A stretch of DNA of 64,000 nt from Craspedostauros australis (lineage: Eukaryota; Bacillariophyta; Bacillariophyceae; Mastogloiales; Achnanthaceae), in NCBI GenBank assembly GCA_026770025.1, contig JAMXDE010000020.1, positions 1,054,001 through 1,118,000 of the forward strand. Direction: 5' to 3'. This document shows positions 1 through 11,496 of the stretch, one piece after another; position 1 is the first letter of the stretch, and each line of letters opens with the position of its first letter. Under the pieces are notes generated by a model. The model saw nothing but the letters and a program-made list of their open reading frames with translations, did no database searches and was not told where the DNA came from. The translations under genes and the position numbers were made by a program.

Positions 1-352
1 GAATCTTGGGTTGTGGCGCGTCATGCACTGCGACGAAGTCGGCGGCTGGATTCGTGCAATGTCCGACAACTACGAACTGAAGTCTGTGATTTGCAGACCG
101 GTCTACATAGGGCACATGTGCGATGAAGGGATTCGTCTTTCGTTCCGAGTCATGACACAGAGATACTGCCGATTGAACCGCAGCGGACGACACCTGTTTC
201 GAGCAGGAGACACGATCCCTGCGTCTCTGTGGCCTGTCGTGCTGGGGCGAATCAATCGTCTACACTTCTCGGACCCAGATTTTGACGAGGACCATTGCAA
301 GGCTGATCTGATCTATGAATTTCTGTGCAATGCCATTCCCCTTGTGCTGTGA
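1..352 (+). CDS. C-terminal end of a leucine-rich-repeat protein (partial, runs off left edge)
   Basis: The frame is open from base 2 and ends in TGA at 350-352, so the window begins inside this gene. The last part reads a Leu-Asn-Arg-x-Gly-Arg motif, then a PASLWPVVLGRINR-like helix, then an acidic stretch and a short hydrophobic end. From memory, this closing motif is typical of the large LRR families of diatoms, where it follows the repeats. The repeats themselves lie outside the window. A second family member is probably the truncated ORF at 966-1640. The exact role is unknown; such proteins are usually taken as scaffolds. The LRR-tail assignment is by motif recognition only. Confidence 0.6.
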   Translation, partial: NLGLWRVMHCDEVGGWIRAMSDNYELKSVICRPVYIGHMCDEGIRLSFRVMTQRYCRLNRSGRHLFRAGDTIPASLWPVVLGRINRLHFSDPDFDEDHCKADLIYEFLCNAIPLVL

Positions 353-965
353 GAACTTTGAGCCTTGCTCCACTCCCCAGGAGGAGCACAAAGGCGATTG
401 GAGTAAACAGTTGAAAGCTGACGGCTGACAGTTGACAGTCGGCACACACATGGAGAAAGAGAGGGAGGAGAAGGAGCACAAGACCGAGGATGATGGCGGT
501 ACTGGTGCATGTGAGTAGATGCGCATCCTCGCGCAGCGACGTGAAGAACACCATTGTTGATGAACACAAAGAGCGCAGATGATTTTTGTCAATTTTGCAC
601 CACGAAACACAATATTTCCGTGTCTTGTTAATGTCGCACTGGCGATTTTTCGGTTATTCTGGCTCTTGTTGTCGGAGTTGTGATGCTCATTTCTTTGTCG
701 CACGAACACAGAAACGCTGCAAAAGTACGTTGGAATCGTATTGACGCAAGTGAGAAACATGAGAGCGATGAGTCGTCCCCAACGAACCTCCGACTGTGTT
801 CCTTGTTGCATTCTGCTCCACCTCATTTCGTTCAACACAAAACCATAGCGGTGGACATCACGGGTCGGCCAACACAATGGGACCCCTGTAACAAAGGTTG
901 CCATCAGAATCAGCATCAGCATCCATACTGGCAGTTGTCTTGCTGCTCCAAAATCGCGCACAACG
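353..965. other. Intergenic, no gene seen
   Basis: The stretch holds only overlapping short open frames on both strands without recognisable domains. It separates the LRR tail from the second LRR-like ORF and presumably holds the 3' end of the first and the 5' region of the second. Confidence 0.5.
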
Positions 966-1640
966 ATGGCACACCTGAGGAGCGGATCGATGACAACGGC
1001 GCTGCAGGTACATCCATGGCGAGATGGGCATGACAAGACGTTGGACCTGCTGCAAAAGACCGACGAACTGAGTTTCGTCACGGAAGTCTCCGTCTTCTTC
1101 CTCGATCATGAATTGGAGCACATGGTCGAGGACGATGAGGTCATGTCCATCTTCGAGTCCCTCGGCACAAACCTGCCCAAGCTGCGGACGGTGCGCATCG
1201 AGCTGAGCACGTCGCCGCACTTCCCCATGACGTCCATCTCCGTGCCACCCCTCCAGGCTCTGACGTCGCTGCTGCTGGGCGGCGGCAACCAGCTCAAATT
1301 CCTGTTCCTGCGCAATCTCAGGCTGCTCGGCGACGACTACGACGCCAACGGTTTCTTGGAAGCACTGAGGATCCATCCCACCTTGCACAGCGTCGAGATC
1401 ATCAATTGTTGGTTCTCGAGCAGCAAGCATCTGAGCGGCATCAAATCCGCCCTCTCGGAAAGAAGGAACATGCGACACATCGACCTTGACCGTTGCATCG
1501 TCATCAATACGACACAATCGACCGATAGCGGATCGCAAGAAGGAAATGGTAGAGGTGATAATACATGGTGCACGCTGCCGGCCTGGTTTCCGAGCAGCCT
1601 ATCCTGGTGCGTGTATCCCATCAGGTGCTGTCAAGCGTGA
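966..1640 (+). pseudogene. Truncated LRR-like protein (N-terminal and repeat part only)
   Basis: The ORF codes for 224 residues. After an N-terminal stretch with WRDGHDKTLDLLQ, residues 35-190 show leucine-rich repeats of the type LxxLRTVRIEL, LQALTSLLLGG, LHSVEIINCW and MRHIDLDRC. The frame then runs into a low-complexity Cys/Trp-rich end and stops before the RLNRxGR-type tail seen in the neighbour at 1-352. That makes it look like a truncated relative or an incomplete gene with a missed downstream exon. Start choice is uncertain; a Met at 990 is equally possible. It is called a pseudogene because the family's closing motif is missing, but a short functional LRR protein cannot be excluded. 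Confidence 0.4.
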
Positions 1641-1959
1641 ATACGAATTGGCAATTGTATGATGATGGAATAAAAATAGAGTGTGTAGAGCTTTACATGC
1701 ATGCATCGGATAATCCCAGCAAAGCAAAATGCTGCGTAGTAGATGCAGAGGAGAGTACATCGACGAAGCACATTCGTTGCGCAATGTGCCATGTTGTGCT
1801 GGGACTTGAGCTGCGAAGAGACGGCAATGCAATTGGTTGCTGCTGTTGTCCTTTCCATTAAACCATTCCGACCGCGCTTGTCTCGGTGCACTCCACTCGG
1901 ATCTCGCGATCCCACCACAGCGTCGATCTCTTCCTCAGTGATTTGTTGTTTAGCTGCGT
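1641..1959. other. Intergenic between convergent LRR-like ORF and SERCA gene
   Basis: About 320 bp with no supported coding content. It holds the 3' ends of two convergent transcripts. An AATAAA-like sequence (GGAATAAAAATAG) lies near 1668 on the plus strand. Confidence 0.4.
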
Positions 1960-4900
1960 CTACGCTCCGCTTGGCAAACCGCTGTTTGGTGACACTGGAG
2001 GTTGATCACTTTGGTCGGTGCTCACATCCTGACGGCTGTTCAGGTATCGTCCAATGGCCTTCAGCACCTCATCCACCAAAAGGATGGGAAGCGCCCAGGC
2101 CATGACCGTGCTCCAGTCATCCCAAGACAGCGGCACCTTTCGTGTGTGATTGTGGGTGACACAGAGCGAAGTAGGGCAAGAAACGAAACGAAACGAACAA
2201 CGAAGCAGTGGATGATTGAGAAAACAACAATCCAGCAACCAGAGGAGGAACAAAGCAAGCAAAGATGCAGATTGTCAGCGAAAAGCGGCGGTCAAAGAAT
2301 CAAATTTGATACGCAAACAGTCAACGACATCACGCAACACTCATCGACTCAAACAATCAGGTCGTGTCATACGCACCATTCCAAAGCTTTCGCCCAGAGC
2401 TGGGAGCCCCAGGTCGGCGCTGTAGAGCACAAGCATGTGCAGCAAGAACGGACCGCTCACACCAAGCAAGAGCCAACGGTTGCTTTGCGGTCCAACGCGG
2501 AAAAGGGAGCTGTCGACAGAAACGGCCGACAGAGCCTTCAGCATCTCCATGCACACCAGAGTTGTCAGGGACAGGGTCTGCGGGAGCATGCGTCCGTCGC
2601 TTTGGAACAGATCCCTGCACATCGAGGTTCCGCCCGATGGCATCCATTGCAGCCCGCATTGGCTCCAATTGGCAAGCTCTCCAAGCGTGATGCCTTGCGC
2701 GAGGTAGTGCTGAGCGAACACACCGATTGTCGCAACACCGACGTACAGTCCCGTCAAGCTGTTGGTTGGAGGGCGCGAAACGAGGAAAGAGAACAACAGA
2801 AGCAAGTTCAGTTCGTGAATTAATAAAGGCACGGTAGATTTGTGAATGACAGCATGTGCTTGTATCGGTCAAGCATATCTTCAGCTCAAAGAAGCATTGC
2901 GGGGGATCAGGCCACCAAAACAATGCAACAGTATTGCATGCATTGGAACGCTGGCTAACTTCGACGGGAGGCTCGTTCCATAACTCAGTTCCGCAGAAAA
3001 TCAGCGAACAAGCCGAACAAACAGCAGTACATCGTGTCGTGCCACGTCGTGCCGCGTCCTGACTTCACTTACCAATATCGTGTCAGCAACCAGCGAGTCA
3101 TGATGGGTTCGTCGCTTGGGCGTGGTGGTTGCTCCATCAGATCCGGCGATGGAGGGTTGAACCCGAGCGCTGTGGCAGGTGGGCCGTCGGTGACCAGGTT
3201 CACCCAAAGCAAGTGCATCGCCGTGAGCGGTTCGGGGAAACCAGCCAGCGTGGCAAAGAATATAGCGCAGATTTCACCGATGTTGCAGCTGATCAGGAAG
3301 CAGATGAAGGCTTGCATATTGGCGTAGATGCGACGCCCTTCTTCGACGGCAGATACGATGGTGGAGAAGTTGTCATCGGCCAAGACCATGTCCGCCGCCT
3401 CCTTGGCGACTTCCGTGCCGGTAATGCCCATGGCAACGCCGATGGCAGACTGTTGCAATGCGGGGGCATCGTTGACGCCATCGCCTGTCATGGCAGGGAT
3501 TTCACCGAGGCTCTGCAGCATCTTGACCAGCTTCTGCTTGTCCGCGGGCTCGGCGCGGCAAAACACAATGTTGTCTTGTTTGAGGAGCTCAAGTTGCTCC
3601 TCTTCGGGCTTCAGGAAGAACTCCCGTCCCTCATACGCCTTGAGTTCCGAACGATCGGCATCGCGTGGGAAGATGTTGACATCCCTCGCGATGGCGATCG
3701 CCGTGTCTCTGGCATCTCCCGTGATCATCATGACTCGGATGCCAGCTGTCGTGCACTCCTCGATGCTATCGGCCACCTCCGGTCGAGCAGGGTCTTTGAT
3801 ACCCACCAGACCAATGAAGGTCATCCCGCTCTCGATGTCCTTGTACTTCGAGGGGTCCTTCAGCAAGGGGTGCTTGGCAATGTCGCCTTCGGCTTGCGGG
3901 ACGAAGTCCTGCAGACTCTTGTCCAGGTCGCGCGTCTCCTTGACTGCCAGCGCGAGGCATCGCAGCGGTCTGGTGGAAAGCTGCGTGATGGTCTTTTCGA
4001 GCTCCCGCCGCAACGACGCGCTCATCTTCATGACCGATCCGTCCCTGAGCTTGATGCGCGTGCAACGCTCCAGCACCAAGTTCGCAGCGCCCTTGACAAG
4101 AAGTCGGTTGTTCTGTGTCATCGTATGTGGTTGAATGGCTCCAGCTGCTGCTGCTGCTGCTGCTGGCATGGTTCCGAAATCCTTTGCCGGCGTCGGGTTG
4201 GAGAATGGACACAGCACGGACATGCTCTTGCGGTCGCGATTGAACTCCAACGTCGCGTGGCGGGGATGCACGCCCCTCCATGAGTTGACGTTGGCGCTTG
4301 CCAAGACGCTCGGAGGCACGTGAATGTGCATGCCTCGGCTGCCGTAGTGCTGGTCGGGATGGTCCAGATAGTGCGACCTTCCGCCGATCTTCTCTGCCAA
4401 GATGCAGAGCGCCGCTTCGGTGGGCTCCCCGGCTCGCGTGTATACCTTCTCTGTTTCGGAGGACTTTGCCTTTGCCTTCCTGCCGGATTTGCTGCGGGCA
4501 TGATGATGACGCTTGCCAACGGTGTTGCCCGCCGCGTCTACAATATCCTCATCGTCGCTTGCGTCGATGTCGTTGCCGATGATCTTGGCGTCGTTGCACA
4601 ATGCCGAGACAGCGGCAATGTCGGCGATGGCGCCGTTGGGAAGATTCTTGACTTCTTCATCAGCATCGATGCCATCGATCGCGCCGATGGGGGAGTAGGA
4701 GGTGCCTTCGATGAAATGCTCCTGGATGAGGACGCTGCTGCCAGTGACCTTCTCCAGCACGACCATGCTGACGACCGTCATTTCGTTCGTCGTGAGCGTT
4801 CCCGTCTTGTCCGTGCAAATCACGGACGTGCAGCCCAAGGTCTCGACGGACGGCAGCTTGCGCACGATGACGTTGCGCTCTGCCATGCGGCGTGTGCCCA

Positions 4901-6359
4901 AGGAGAGGCACAGCGTGATGACGGCAGGAAGGCCTTCGGGGATGGCGGCGACGCCCAAGGCGACAGCGACCTTGGCGTAGTAGATGGCGCCCTTCCACAT
5001 GACACCGCCGAACGTGGGGTCGTCCATCTTCGGGATGCTCACCAACCAGACGCCGATGCAGATGACTCCGATGATCATCGTCAGGGTCTCGCCGAATTCA
5101 TCGAGCTTGATGGCAAGCGGAGTTTTCTCGGTCTCTTCCTGCGCCTCCGTGACACCCTGCTGGATCTTGCCGAACTGCGTGTCCATGCCAGTTTGGACAA
5201 CCATGGCAAGGCCAGTGCCAGATGTAATCATGGTACCGCTAAACAGCATGCCCTGCTGGTCCTGCAGCAGCGGAGCCCGATCGGTCTCCTCCAACGTGCC
5301 CTCGTCACCGGGCAGCTTGGAAACCGTGACGGATTCGCCTGTGAGACTGGCCTCATCCACCTGCATGGAGCTGGATTGCAAAGAGAGGAGACGGGCGTCC
5401 GCAGGTATCTTGTCGCCAACGCGGACAGAGATGATGTCGCCGGGGACCAGCTTGGTTGCGTCGTAATCGGCCTGCCACTCACCGTCACGGAGGACCGTGC
5501 ACAGTGATGGCTGCAGAGTTTGCAGTGCTTGGAGCGAATCCAATGCCGACTGTCCCTGCCAGACGCCGACGGCAGCATTGAGGATGAGGATGGAGACGAT
5601 GACGAGGGGTTCCACGAAAGCTTGCAGCATGGACATGTCCTCGTGTGCCTGCTGCAGCTCCATGAAGGAGAAGACCCCGCTGACTGCGGCCACGACGACC
5701 AGGATCTGCACGAGCCGGTCCTCGAACTGCTCGGCGATGAGCGCCCAGATCGATTTGGGCGGCGGTTGTGCGAGTTTGTTGAAGCCGTATTGGAGGAGAC
5801 GTGCCTCGGCCTGCAACGACGCGAGTCCATTGCTGATGGAGGTCTCGAGCTGTTCCGTGAGGGCTCCCACCATCGTCGTTGAAGGGATTGCGGCGGTTGC
5901 GTTGTATTGCAACTCTTTCACTCCCGACACTGTCACTGCAGTTGAGTCTGCTGTGGCCGAAGCACCGCCGCTGAGAATGTCGTTCTTGTTTTCGGGCAAC
6001 CGCACCGCCACATTCAGGGACGTGCTTGCTGATGCACCACCGCGCTGAGACAGGACATGCTGGCTCCATGCCACTGTTGGTTGGATTCCGTTCGATCCAA
6101 TGTGACCCGATCCTGTCGCGGCAGATGCAGAGCCGAAGAAACGGCCTCCTGCACTCTTGCTTCGTGATTTGAAGGACGTCAGAGGTGATGCCGCGAAGGC
6201 TGCCTCCGCAAATGGTGTCGCCGTCACACTGCCATGCAGCGCTACGGAGAATGCGATGCAGATCCACGCGGTGCAGATGATGGACATCATCACGGATCTT
6301 CGCGGATGCTGTGCAGGCCTTGCCGCTGCACTCCTCTTCGGAGCAAATGCCGCCTCCAT
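1960..6359 (-). CDS. SERCA-type (P2A) Ca2+-transporting ATPase with N-terminal leader
   Basis: Exons are 6359-3073, 2758-2377 and 2136-1960, with GT-AG introns of 314 and 240 bp; the join gives 1280 residues. Visible landmarks are the actuator TGES (residues 340-343), phosphorylated Asp in DKTGTLT (Asp517), TGDGVND (958-964), IPEGLP in M4, SCNIGEI in M5, NLVTDGPPA in M6 and a Glu in M8 (LVCMEMLKAL). All residues that form the two Ca2+ sites of SERCA are therefore present, so it should pump Ca2+ from the cytosol into an internal compartment at the cost of ATP. Exons 2 and 3 supply M7-M10. The nucleotide-binding domain carries a poly-Ala insert. Unusual for SERCA, about 200 residues precede the first membrane helices, with a hydrophobic segment near residues 25-45 followed by an EAAFAAS motif. 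The start at 6359 has a good ACCATGG context and sits 40-60 bp from a TATAATAGAATA stretch. Confidence 0.95.
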
Positions 6360-7511
6360 GGTCTCTTCGATCAACTGCTCGTTGCGTCTTCTGATCTTGT
6401 ATAATAGAATAGTATAGTATTGTAGTATATGCTTGATCTCGCTGTTGCTTTCTGTTGTGCAACGCGAAGATTTCGATCCCTCCTTGCTGATCAATGGATG
6501 ATGCAGCGAATGAAGCTGAGGCAGCGGACGCCGCAGGTGATTCAAGAGGATGGATCAAGGAATGATTCGCGGCCGGACAGCTGCGCCGACACGAAGACGA
6601 AGGACGACGAGAGGCTCGGCAGCAGGTGCAGCAGCAACGGCAGAAGGGAGAGGAAGGGAACCCTTTTGGCAGAAGCAGAAGCCGAAGATGACGCAAGGTG
6701 CGGTTGGACAGGAGCTTTGGCTACTGCTATGAATCTGGTTGTGTTATCCTCTCCCGCAGTTCGGTATGTCGTATAATACGTCGTGTGGAGGTTCTTGTCC
6801 TGGTCTCAGTTGCGATCGTGTGGTGGTTATGGAGATGGAAACGTGGAGATGGCCGACCATGGTTGTGGTGATGGCTGCAGTGACACGTTCCGCTTCGTTT
6901 CGTGGCGATTGCCTCATCGGCTTCGGATTCTTTTGTTTTGGGCTTCCGTAAATCTTGTGTCTTTGAACTCGGGAATCGATCCCTCACCGGGACTCGCACA
7001 TCACGTGATGTGAATGGATGGATTCGATCGCAACGATTGGTCGAGCCAGTCGTAGACCTCGTGGCATGCTATGGGACCTCTTGGCCTCATTTTGAATCAG
7101 CGAAGACAGACGTTAACGGTCGCAATTTTACCGTTACATATCGGCATACAAACTGACAATTCCGTTCATTTTTGTGAGGGGCTGCGACTTCCGAGATTGT
7201 GTTCTCCTCTGTTGCCGTTGATTGTCAATGTTGTCGCCATCGTCGGCAACATCAGCAAAGACGCCGTCACTCCGCTCTACTACTCTCTGGCGAGACAATT
7301 GAGGCCATCAAAGTGTGCAACTTCATCAACCATCGCACCAACAGCTGCAATTTCCTCAGTCTCGGGATCGTCGTTGTCAATAGGACGGCATCATCATCTT
7401 CGACGCCATTTGCAACAGCCAGGTTCTGCTTCGAGACAACACCACTTCGTACGCATCGACATTGACATTGACATCGACATCGGCGTCGACAGCGTCGTCA
7501 GCATCAACACC
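6360..7511. promoter_or_regulatory. Divergent promoter region between the SERCA gene and the next gene
   Basis: About 1.15 kb between two genes transcribed away from each other. An AT-rich run around 6398-6420 (TATAATAGAATAG followed by TATAG repeats) lies 40-60 bp upstream of the ATPase start, and another TATAATA is at 6772-6778. The open frames here are short and carry no domain. The ORF that extends upstream of 7512 lacks protein-like composition, so I treat it as 5' leader. Confidence 0.4.
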
Positions 7512-10500
7512 ATGTCGAGATCGCAGTACTTCCTCAACAAAACCAAAGGGAGGTTTCGATCCAAGCATCACCATCAGGAAGGGGATGGGCATGCCAACGA
7601 TGACGCGGAACATTCTGGCAACAACAGCAATGAGCAGCATGCACTGGCTGCAGGGGCCAACGCCCGAGCAGATCACGGGCTTCCCAGTATTCAACCAACC
7701 GCAAGCAAAACTGTAACAGGGAACAGAGGTGGCCAAGTGGCGATCCAACGCGATTCGCAACGATCCAAGGGACGAGGATTGGAGCCAGGCGGGTGGCAGC
7801 AGTCACCTTCTCCGTCTGCAAGGAGCAGCAGCAGCAACACCAAAAAGAAGAGCAAGCAAAAGAGAACTTTATCATTGGACAACGTCAAATCAGCACAGCC
7901 AAAGGACGCATCACGTAGCTTGTATCACGCAGCAGTCGCAGGCAAATCATCAGGTGTGCAGAGCAGCCGAGGTCACAACAAGCGTCGCCAGCAACAGCAA
8001 CTACAGCAGCAGCACAGTCGACGACCGCTGCCCGATCCCAGAGCGCACTCAGCTCATTCTTCGCAGCATGGTGGAGCGGAAGTCAGTCTTCCGACATCGC
8101 CATCTTCCTTCTCTCAACGCAGTGGGCCCATCCCGATCGATTTAGAGTCGGGCCATCAAAGTTCGCTGCTCTTCAATGATCGCTCGCGGTTTGCTTTGCA
8201 GAGACGCTCCTCCTTCCACAACGCGGGAGAAGACGAGGATGAGAGGCTGGGATCTTCATTGTTGTTTCAGCCCAAGCAGGAGAAGCCATTGGTGGATGTC
8301 GATGGCATGGCAAGCACGTTATCCACTATGAGCCTGTCGCAGAGACTGCAAATCCCTGCGTACATCCTTTCAGATGTCACGAGCTTGCTTCACGTGCCTT
8401 ACGAAGCGAATTCTCTTGGTCTACCGGAAGAGGCACCGCCTGCGGCTACTGGAGAACCTGATTTCCGAACGGAACCAAACGAAGCCACGCCGAAGCACAT
8501 CGAAGTGAAGGAGAATCAACCGCCCAGGATTCCAAATCGCTCTGCTGCCAAATCCGGTTTGAGGAGCGGAAAGCACATGTCTGATTTGCAACCACTATCG
8601 GACGACGAATCGCACGGCAGCCCGAGGGGGAACAAGCGTGCTCAGACGAACAGAAGTGACCAACGCCACCGCCACGCCAGGAACGACAACGATGCTGATG
8701 CGGATGATGATATGGACGATAAATCGCTTGTGTCAGCTCTGGATATGACCGCGGACGCCAGCTTCTCGGTGGGGAGTTCACGTCCAGCACGTGTGCACGT
8801 CTACCGAGATGGTCACGTGGAGATCAAACCAAAATTAACGATACAGACGCAGCAGCCGGCGCAGACACGACGCCGGCAAAAGCGTGCGTCCAGGCCGACC
8901 AATGTCATTGTGTCCAATTTGCCATCCCCGTCCAGGATGGGCAACAATTTGGATCAGATCATCACGGATCTGACAGATTCCCTCGCCTCGCCCGGCAACC
9001 AATCACGTCTCACGCACCTTGGCATTGAGCAGACGCATTCCGAATCCTTGCTACAAGCGAAGCGCAGTCCAAGCAACAATGGCAAGAAGGGTCGTGGCAG
9101 TCCCTCGAAGGGTGGATCCCGGCATGCCAGACCCAAAACGCCATCCAGAAGAACGCAGCGTGGGCCACACGTGCCGAACCGGTTGGATGAAGGAGACATC
9201 CCATTGCAGACGAAGGCAAATTCAAGCAAGATTCTCGAGAAGAACCTGGACATTCTGCCCGAAAACGAAGAGGCGCACTTCTCTGGCAAACCTGCGCACC
9301 ATCCCAAGCCCAAGAAAATGAGAGGGCCGCAGCCTGTGGTGGAAAGAGTGGCCAAGCTCACGACCGTTCAAGCCACGGACAATCCCCGCAAGCACTTCCA
9401 AACGGTGTCGCCAACCGGCCTCCGATCGAAGCCTACTTTGATTTCTCTGTCCGTGTCATCGTCCGGTTCGTTGCCACTACCTCCGTCACCTCAAAACGAG
9501 CAGCCACAGCACAAGATGCAAAAGCTGGCGCCACCATCGCAAAAACTTCAGCGTAAGCCGGTACCTCAGCAGTCTGCACCAAAGCCGCGGCCAAAGGTAA
9601 CGCCAGTGCCAACCACAGCTCCACGTCCGGCTCAGGCTCCGGTCCCAACCCAAGCCTCACTGCCAATACCTTTGTCAATGTCCGTGCCGACTCTTCCATC
9701 ACCACAGCAACACCAGCAAGCTCGTCGATCAACGCTCGAAACACAATCTTCGCATGCTAAAGGCGCGCTGATCGACGCCATGCCGTCAGAGAAGTCGGAC
9801 AAGGAAGACAGCGACACCAGCCGCTCTCAGAGGCAGGCGTACGGACCAACAACGTCATTTGACCTCCTCGGCAACTATCAGAAGCAACGTGACTCTCTGT
9901 CGGTGTCTGCCTCCGACGTGTCCACACGCATTTCAGGTGTCGGATCTGGGACTGCCCGCGAACCCATCGAAGTGCAGAACGTGCCAGCGAGTGAAGCTGC
10001 CGAGCACCAACCGCATAGATCCATTGAGCCGCCGGCGGGCACTGGTGGCGGAGATCTCGACGACGATTTCGAGGCGATCATACGCCCAGACCCTCCAGCC
10101 TTCATTGTGGGCAGCTACAGTCTGGATGCCACCGCCACCACCGTCACGGCGGCTAGGTATCGAATCGAAGACCCTATTTTCCTTGATGATTCCACCAGGG
10201 ATCCTTCGAATATCGATTCCAGCCGACGCAGCCACGTGGCTGCCATCGGGTTCCGTGGTATGGATGCATCATCGCATGCTCAGCACCTACTAAACAATAA
10301 CAGTGCCCATCACGAGTCGGGGCCACACCAACGACTTCTCTCTGCCCCGATGCACCAGCAAAGCGTCGGACCGCGCGTCCTTGGACGCAACATGTTCCAC
10401 GATGACGAGCTCGATCGAGACCGTGATGGACACCTGTACGACCATGGTCCATTGACAATGCAGATGAACCAGACGATGCAAAGGAAGCCGCAGCTCCAGC

Positions 10501-11231
10501 CGCCTGCGTATTCGCCAACCTTGGAGCACAGCGCGCGACTCATGCTCGATCCATCGGCCGACATCGCAGCTCCGAATGAGAATGATCTAGACGGTTGGCT
10601 TGAAACCGCAATGCTCAGCAACGAACAGAGCCAGCAGTCGTCTGGCCAGTACGAACGGGAAGAACGCGATGATCGTTCGCCCGTGCATCACGCTCAGCAT
10701 TATAATGATCATCAGCTGCAGCAGCATCAACAGCAGCATCAACAGCAAGAGCATCAACAGCAAGAGCATCAAAGGCATGACCACGATCATCTAGATGTGC
10801 CGTACTCGCCAAGCTCGCAGCAAAACGGGGAGCTGATCTCCGCAGACCACCGTCAGATGATCAAGTCAGGACGATATCATCACTCGGTAGCATCATCAGC
10901 TGCGGCATTGCGCGTGGGCTTCGTCCACGCGAACATGCCCCTAGGGATGGTAGAACGCGCGCAGGATGATGACCGCATTGCGCCACCGAACTCGGATGGC
11001 ACGTCGGAGAGCACGTCAGGTGGCGGCTCCATGGCAGCGACAACGCACACCATGATGGAGACGGTCGGCGGTGTGGACAGCGAGACGATTCCCAGCCGTT
11101 GTTGGACCGTTGATAGCCGGGGCAAGCTGTTTGAAAGTGAGGACGAAGACGATGAGAAGACCCGTGCCATGCAGCAGGCCGAGGACGAGGCTCTGGTGGA
11201 TTGGTTGGAGGATGTGATCAGCGCCCGTTGA
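7512..11231 (+). CDS. Long, mostly disordered protein of unknown function
   Basis: One uninterrupted exon of 1239 residues. I chose the ATG at 7512 (MSRSQYFLNKTKG...) because the open frame upstream has the composition of leader DNA. The protein is rich in Ser, Gln, His, Pro and Arg, with no globular domain recognised. Possible order-prone islands are a block near residues 260-310 (VDGMASTLSTMSLSQRL), the segment around 1000-1050, and a C-terminal acidic helix (AEDEALVDWLEDVI). Around residues 1070-1090 there is a His/Gln repeat with tandem HQQQE units. Basic, Ser/Pro-rich stretches suggest a regulated scaffold or nuclear protein, but that is inference only. No neighbour gives a functional hint. 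Confidence 0.7.
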   Translation: MSRSQYFLNKTKGRFRSKHHHQEGDGHANDDAEHSGNNSNEQHALAAGANARADHGLPSIQPTASKTVTGNRGGQVAIQRDSQRSKGRGLEPGGWQQSPSPSARSSSSNTKKKSKQKRTLSLDNVKSAQPKDASRSLYHAAVAGKSSGVQSSRGHNKRRQQQQLQQQHSRRPLPDPRAHSAHSSQHGGAEVSLPTSPSSFSQRSGPIPIDLESGHQSSLLFNDRSRFALQRRSSFHNAGEDEDERLGSSLLFQPKQEKPLVDVDGMASTLSTMSLSQRLQIPAYILSDVTSLLHVPYEANSLGLPEEAPPAATGEPDFRTEPNEATPKHIEVKENQPPRIPNRSAAKSGLRSGKHMSDLQPLSDDESHGSPRGNKRAQTNRSDQRHRHARNDNDADADDDMDDKSLVSALDMTADASFSVGSSRPARVHVYRDGHVEIKPKLTIQTQQPAQTRRRQKRASRPTNVIVSNLPSPSRMGNNLDQIITDLTDSLASPGNQSRLTHLGIEQTHSESLLQAKRSPSNNGKKGRGSPSKGGSRHARPKTPSRRTQRGPHVPNRLDEGDIPLQTKANSSKILEKNLDILPENEEAHFSGKPAHHPKPKKMRGPQPVVERVAKLTTVQATDNPRKHFQTVSPTGLRSKPTLISLSVSSSGSLPLPPSPQNEQPQHKMQKLAPPSQKLQRKPVPQQSAPKPRPKVTPVPTTAPRPAQAPVPTQASLPIPLSMSVPTLPSPQQHQQARRSTLETQSSHAKGALIDAMPSEKSDKEDSDTSRSQRQAYGPTTSFDLLGNYQKQRDSLSVSASDVSTRISGVGSGTAREPIEVQNVPASEAAEHQPHRSIEPPAGTGGGDLDDDFEAIIRPDPPAFIVGSYSLDATATTVTAARYRIEDPIFLDDSTRDPSNIDSSRRSHVAAIGFRGMDASSHAQHLLNNNSAHHESGPHQRLLSAPMHQQSVGPRVLGRNMFHDDELDRDRDGHLYDHGPLTMQMNQTMQRKPQLQPPAYSPTLEHSARLMLDPSADIAAPNENDLDGWLETAMLSNEQSQQSSGQYEREERDDRSPVHHAQHYNDHQLQQHQQQHQQQEHQQQEHQRHDHDHLDVPYSPSSQQNGELISADHRQMIKSGRYHHSVASSAAALRVGFVHANMPLGMVERAQDDDRIAPPNSDGTSESTSGGGSMAATTHTMMETVGGVDSETIPSRCWTVDSRGKLFESEDEDDEKTRAMQQAEDEALVDWLEDVISAR

Positions 11232-11350
11232 AGACGTGGCAAGGGACAGTACTCTTCTGTATTATTTGTACTTGTAATGGCTGTAGCAGTCGTGCAGCGT
11301 AGTATCAGCATTCTATTATACTTTCATTAATCTCAAAACTAGTCTGCAGC

Positions 11351-11376
11351 TGTGTGTGTGTGTGTGCGCGCGCGCC
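11351..11376. repeat. (TG)n/(CG)n dinucleotide run
   Basis: A run of alternating TG then CG dinucleotides in the short convergent intergenic region after the long disordered protein. Purine-pyrimidine alternation of this kind can favour Z-DNA. Confidence 0.8.
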
Positions 11377-11496
11377 CATCCACGTGGATGGAACAAGCGA
11401 TGGCATTCCATTGTATTGCTGTGGTCGCATCCGTGAATCAACCAAGCAAGTCAACAAGTCAGCAAGGAAACAACCGTTCATGCATCCACTAATGGG

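Noticed and set aside
858-1538. 226-codon minus-strand ORF
   Set aside because: Overlaps the LRR-like ORF, which shows clear leucine periodicity on the plus strand.
3129-5507. Long plus-strand ORFs (384 and 395 codons)
   Set aside because: They are the antisense of the SERCA gene, whose minus-strand frame has all the family motifs.
6900-7020. Possible tRNA (GGGAATCGATCCC-like stem)
   Set aside because: No matching acceptor stem, T-loop and anticodon arm could be placed together.
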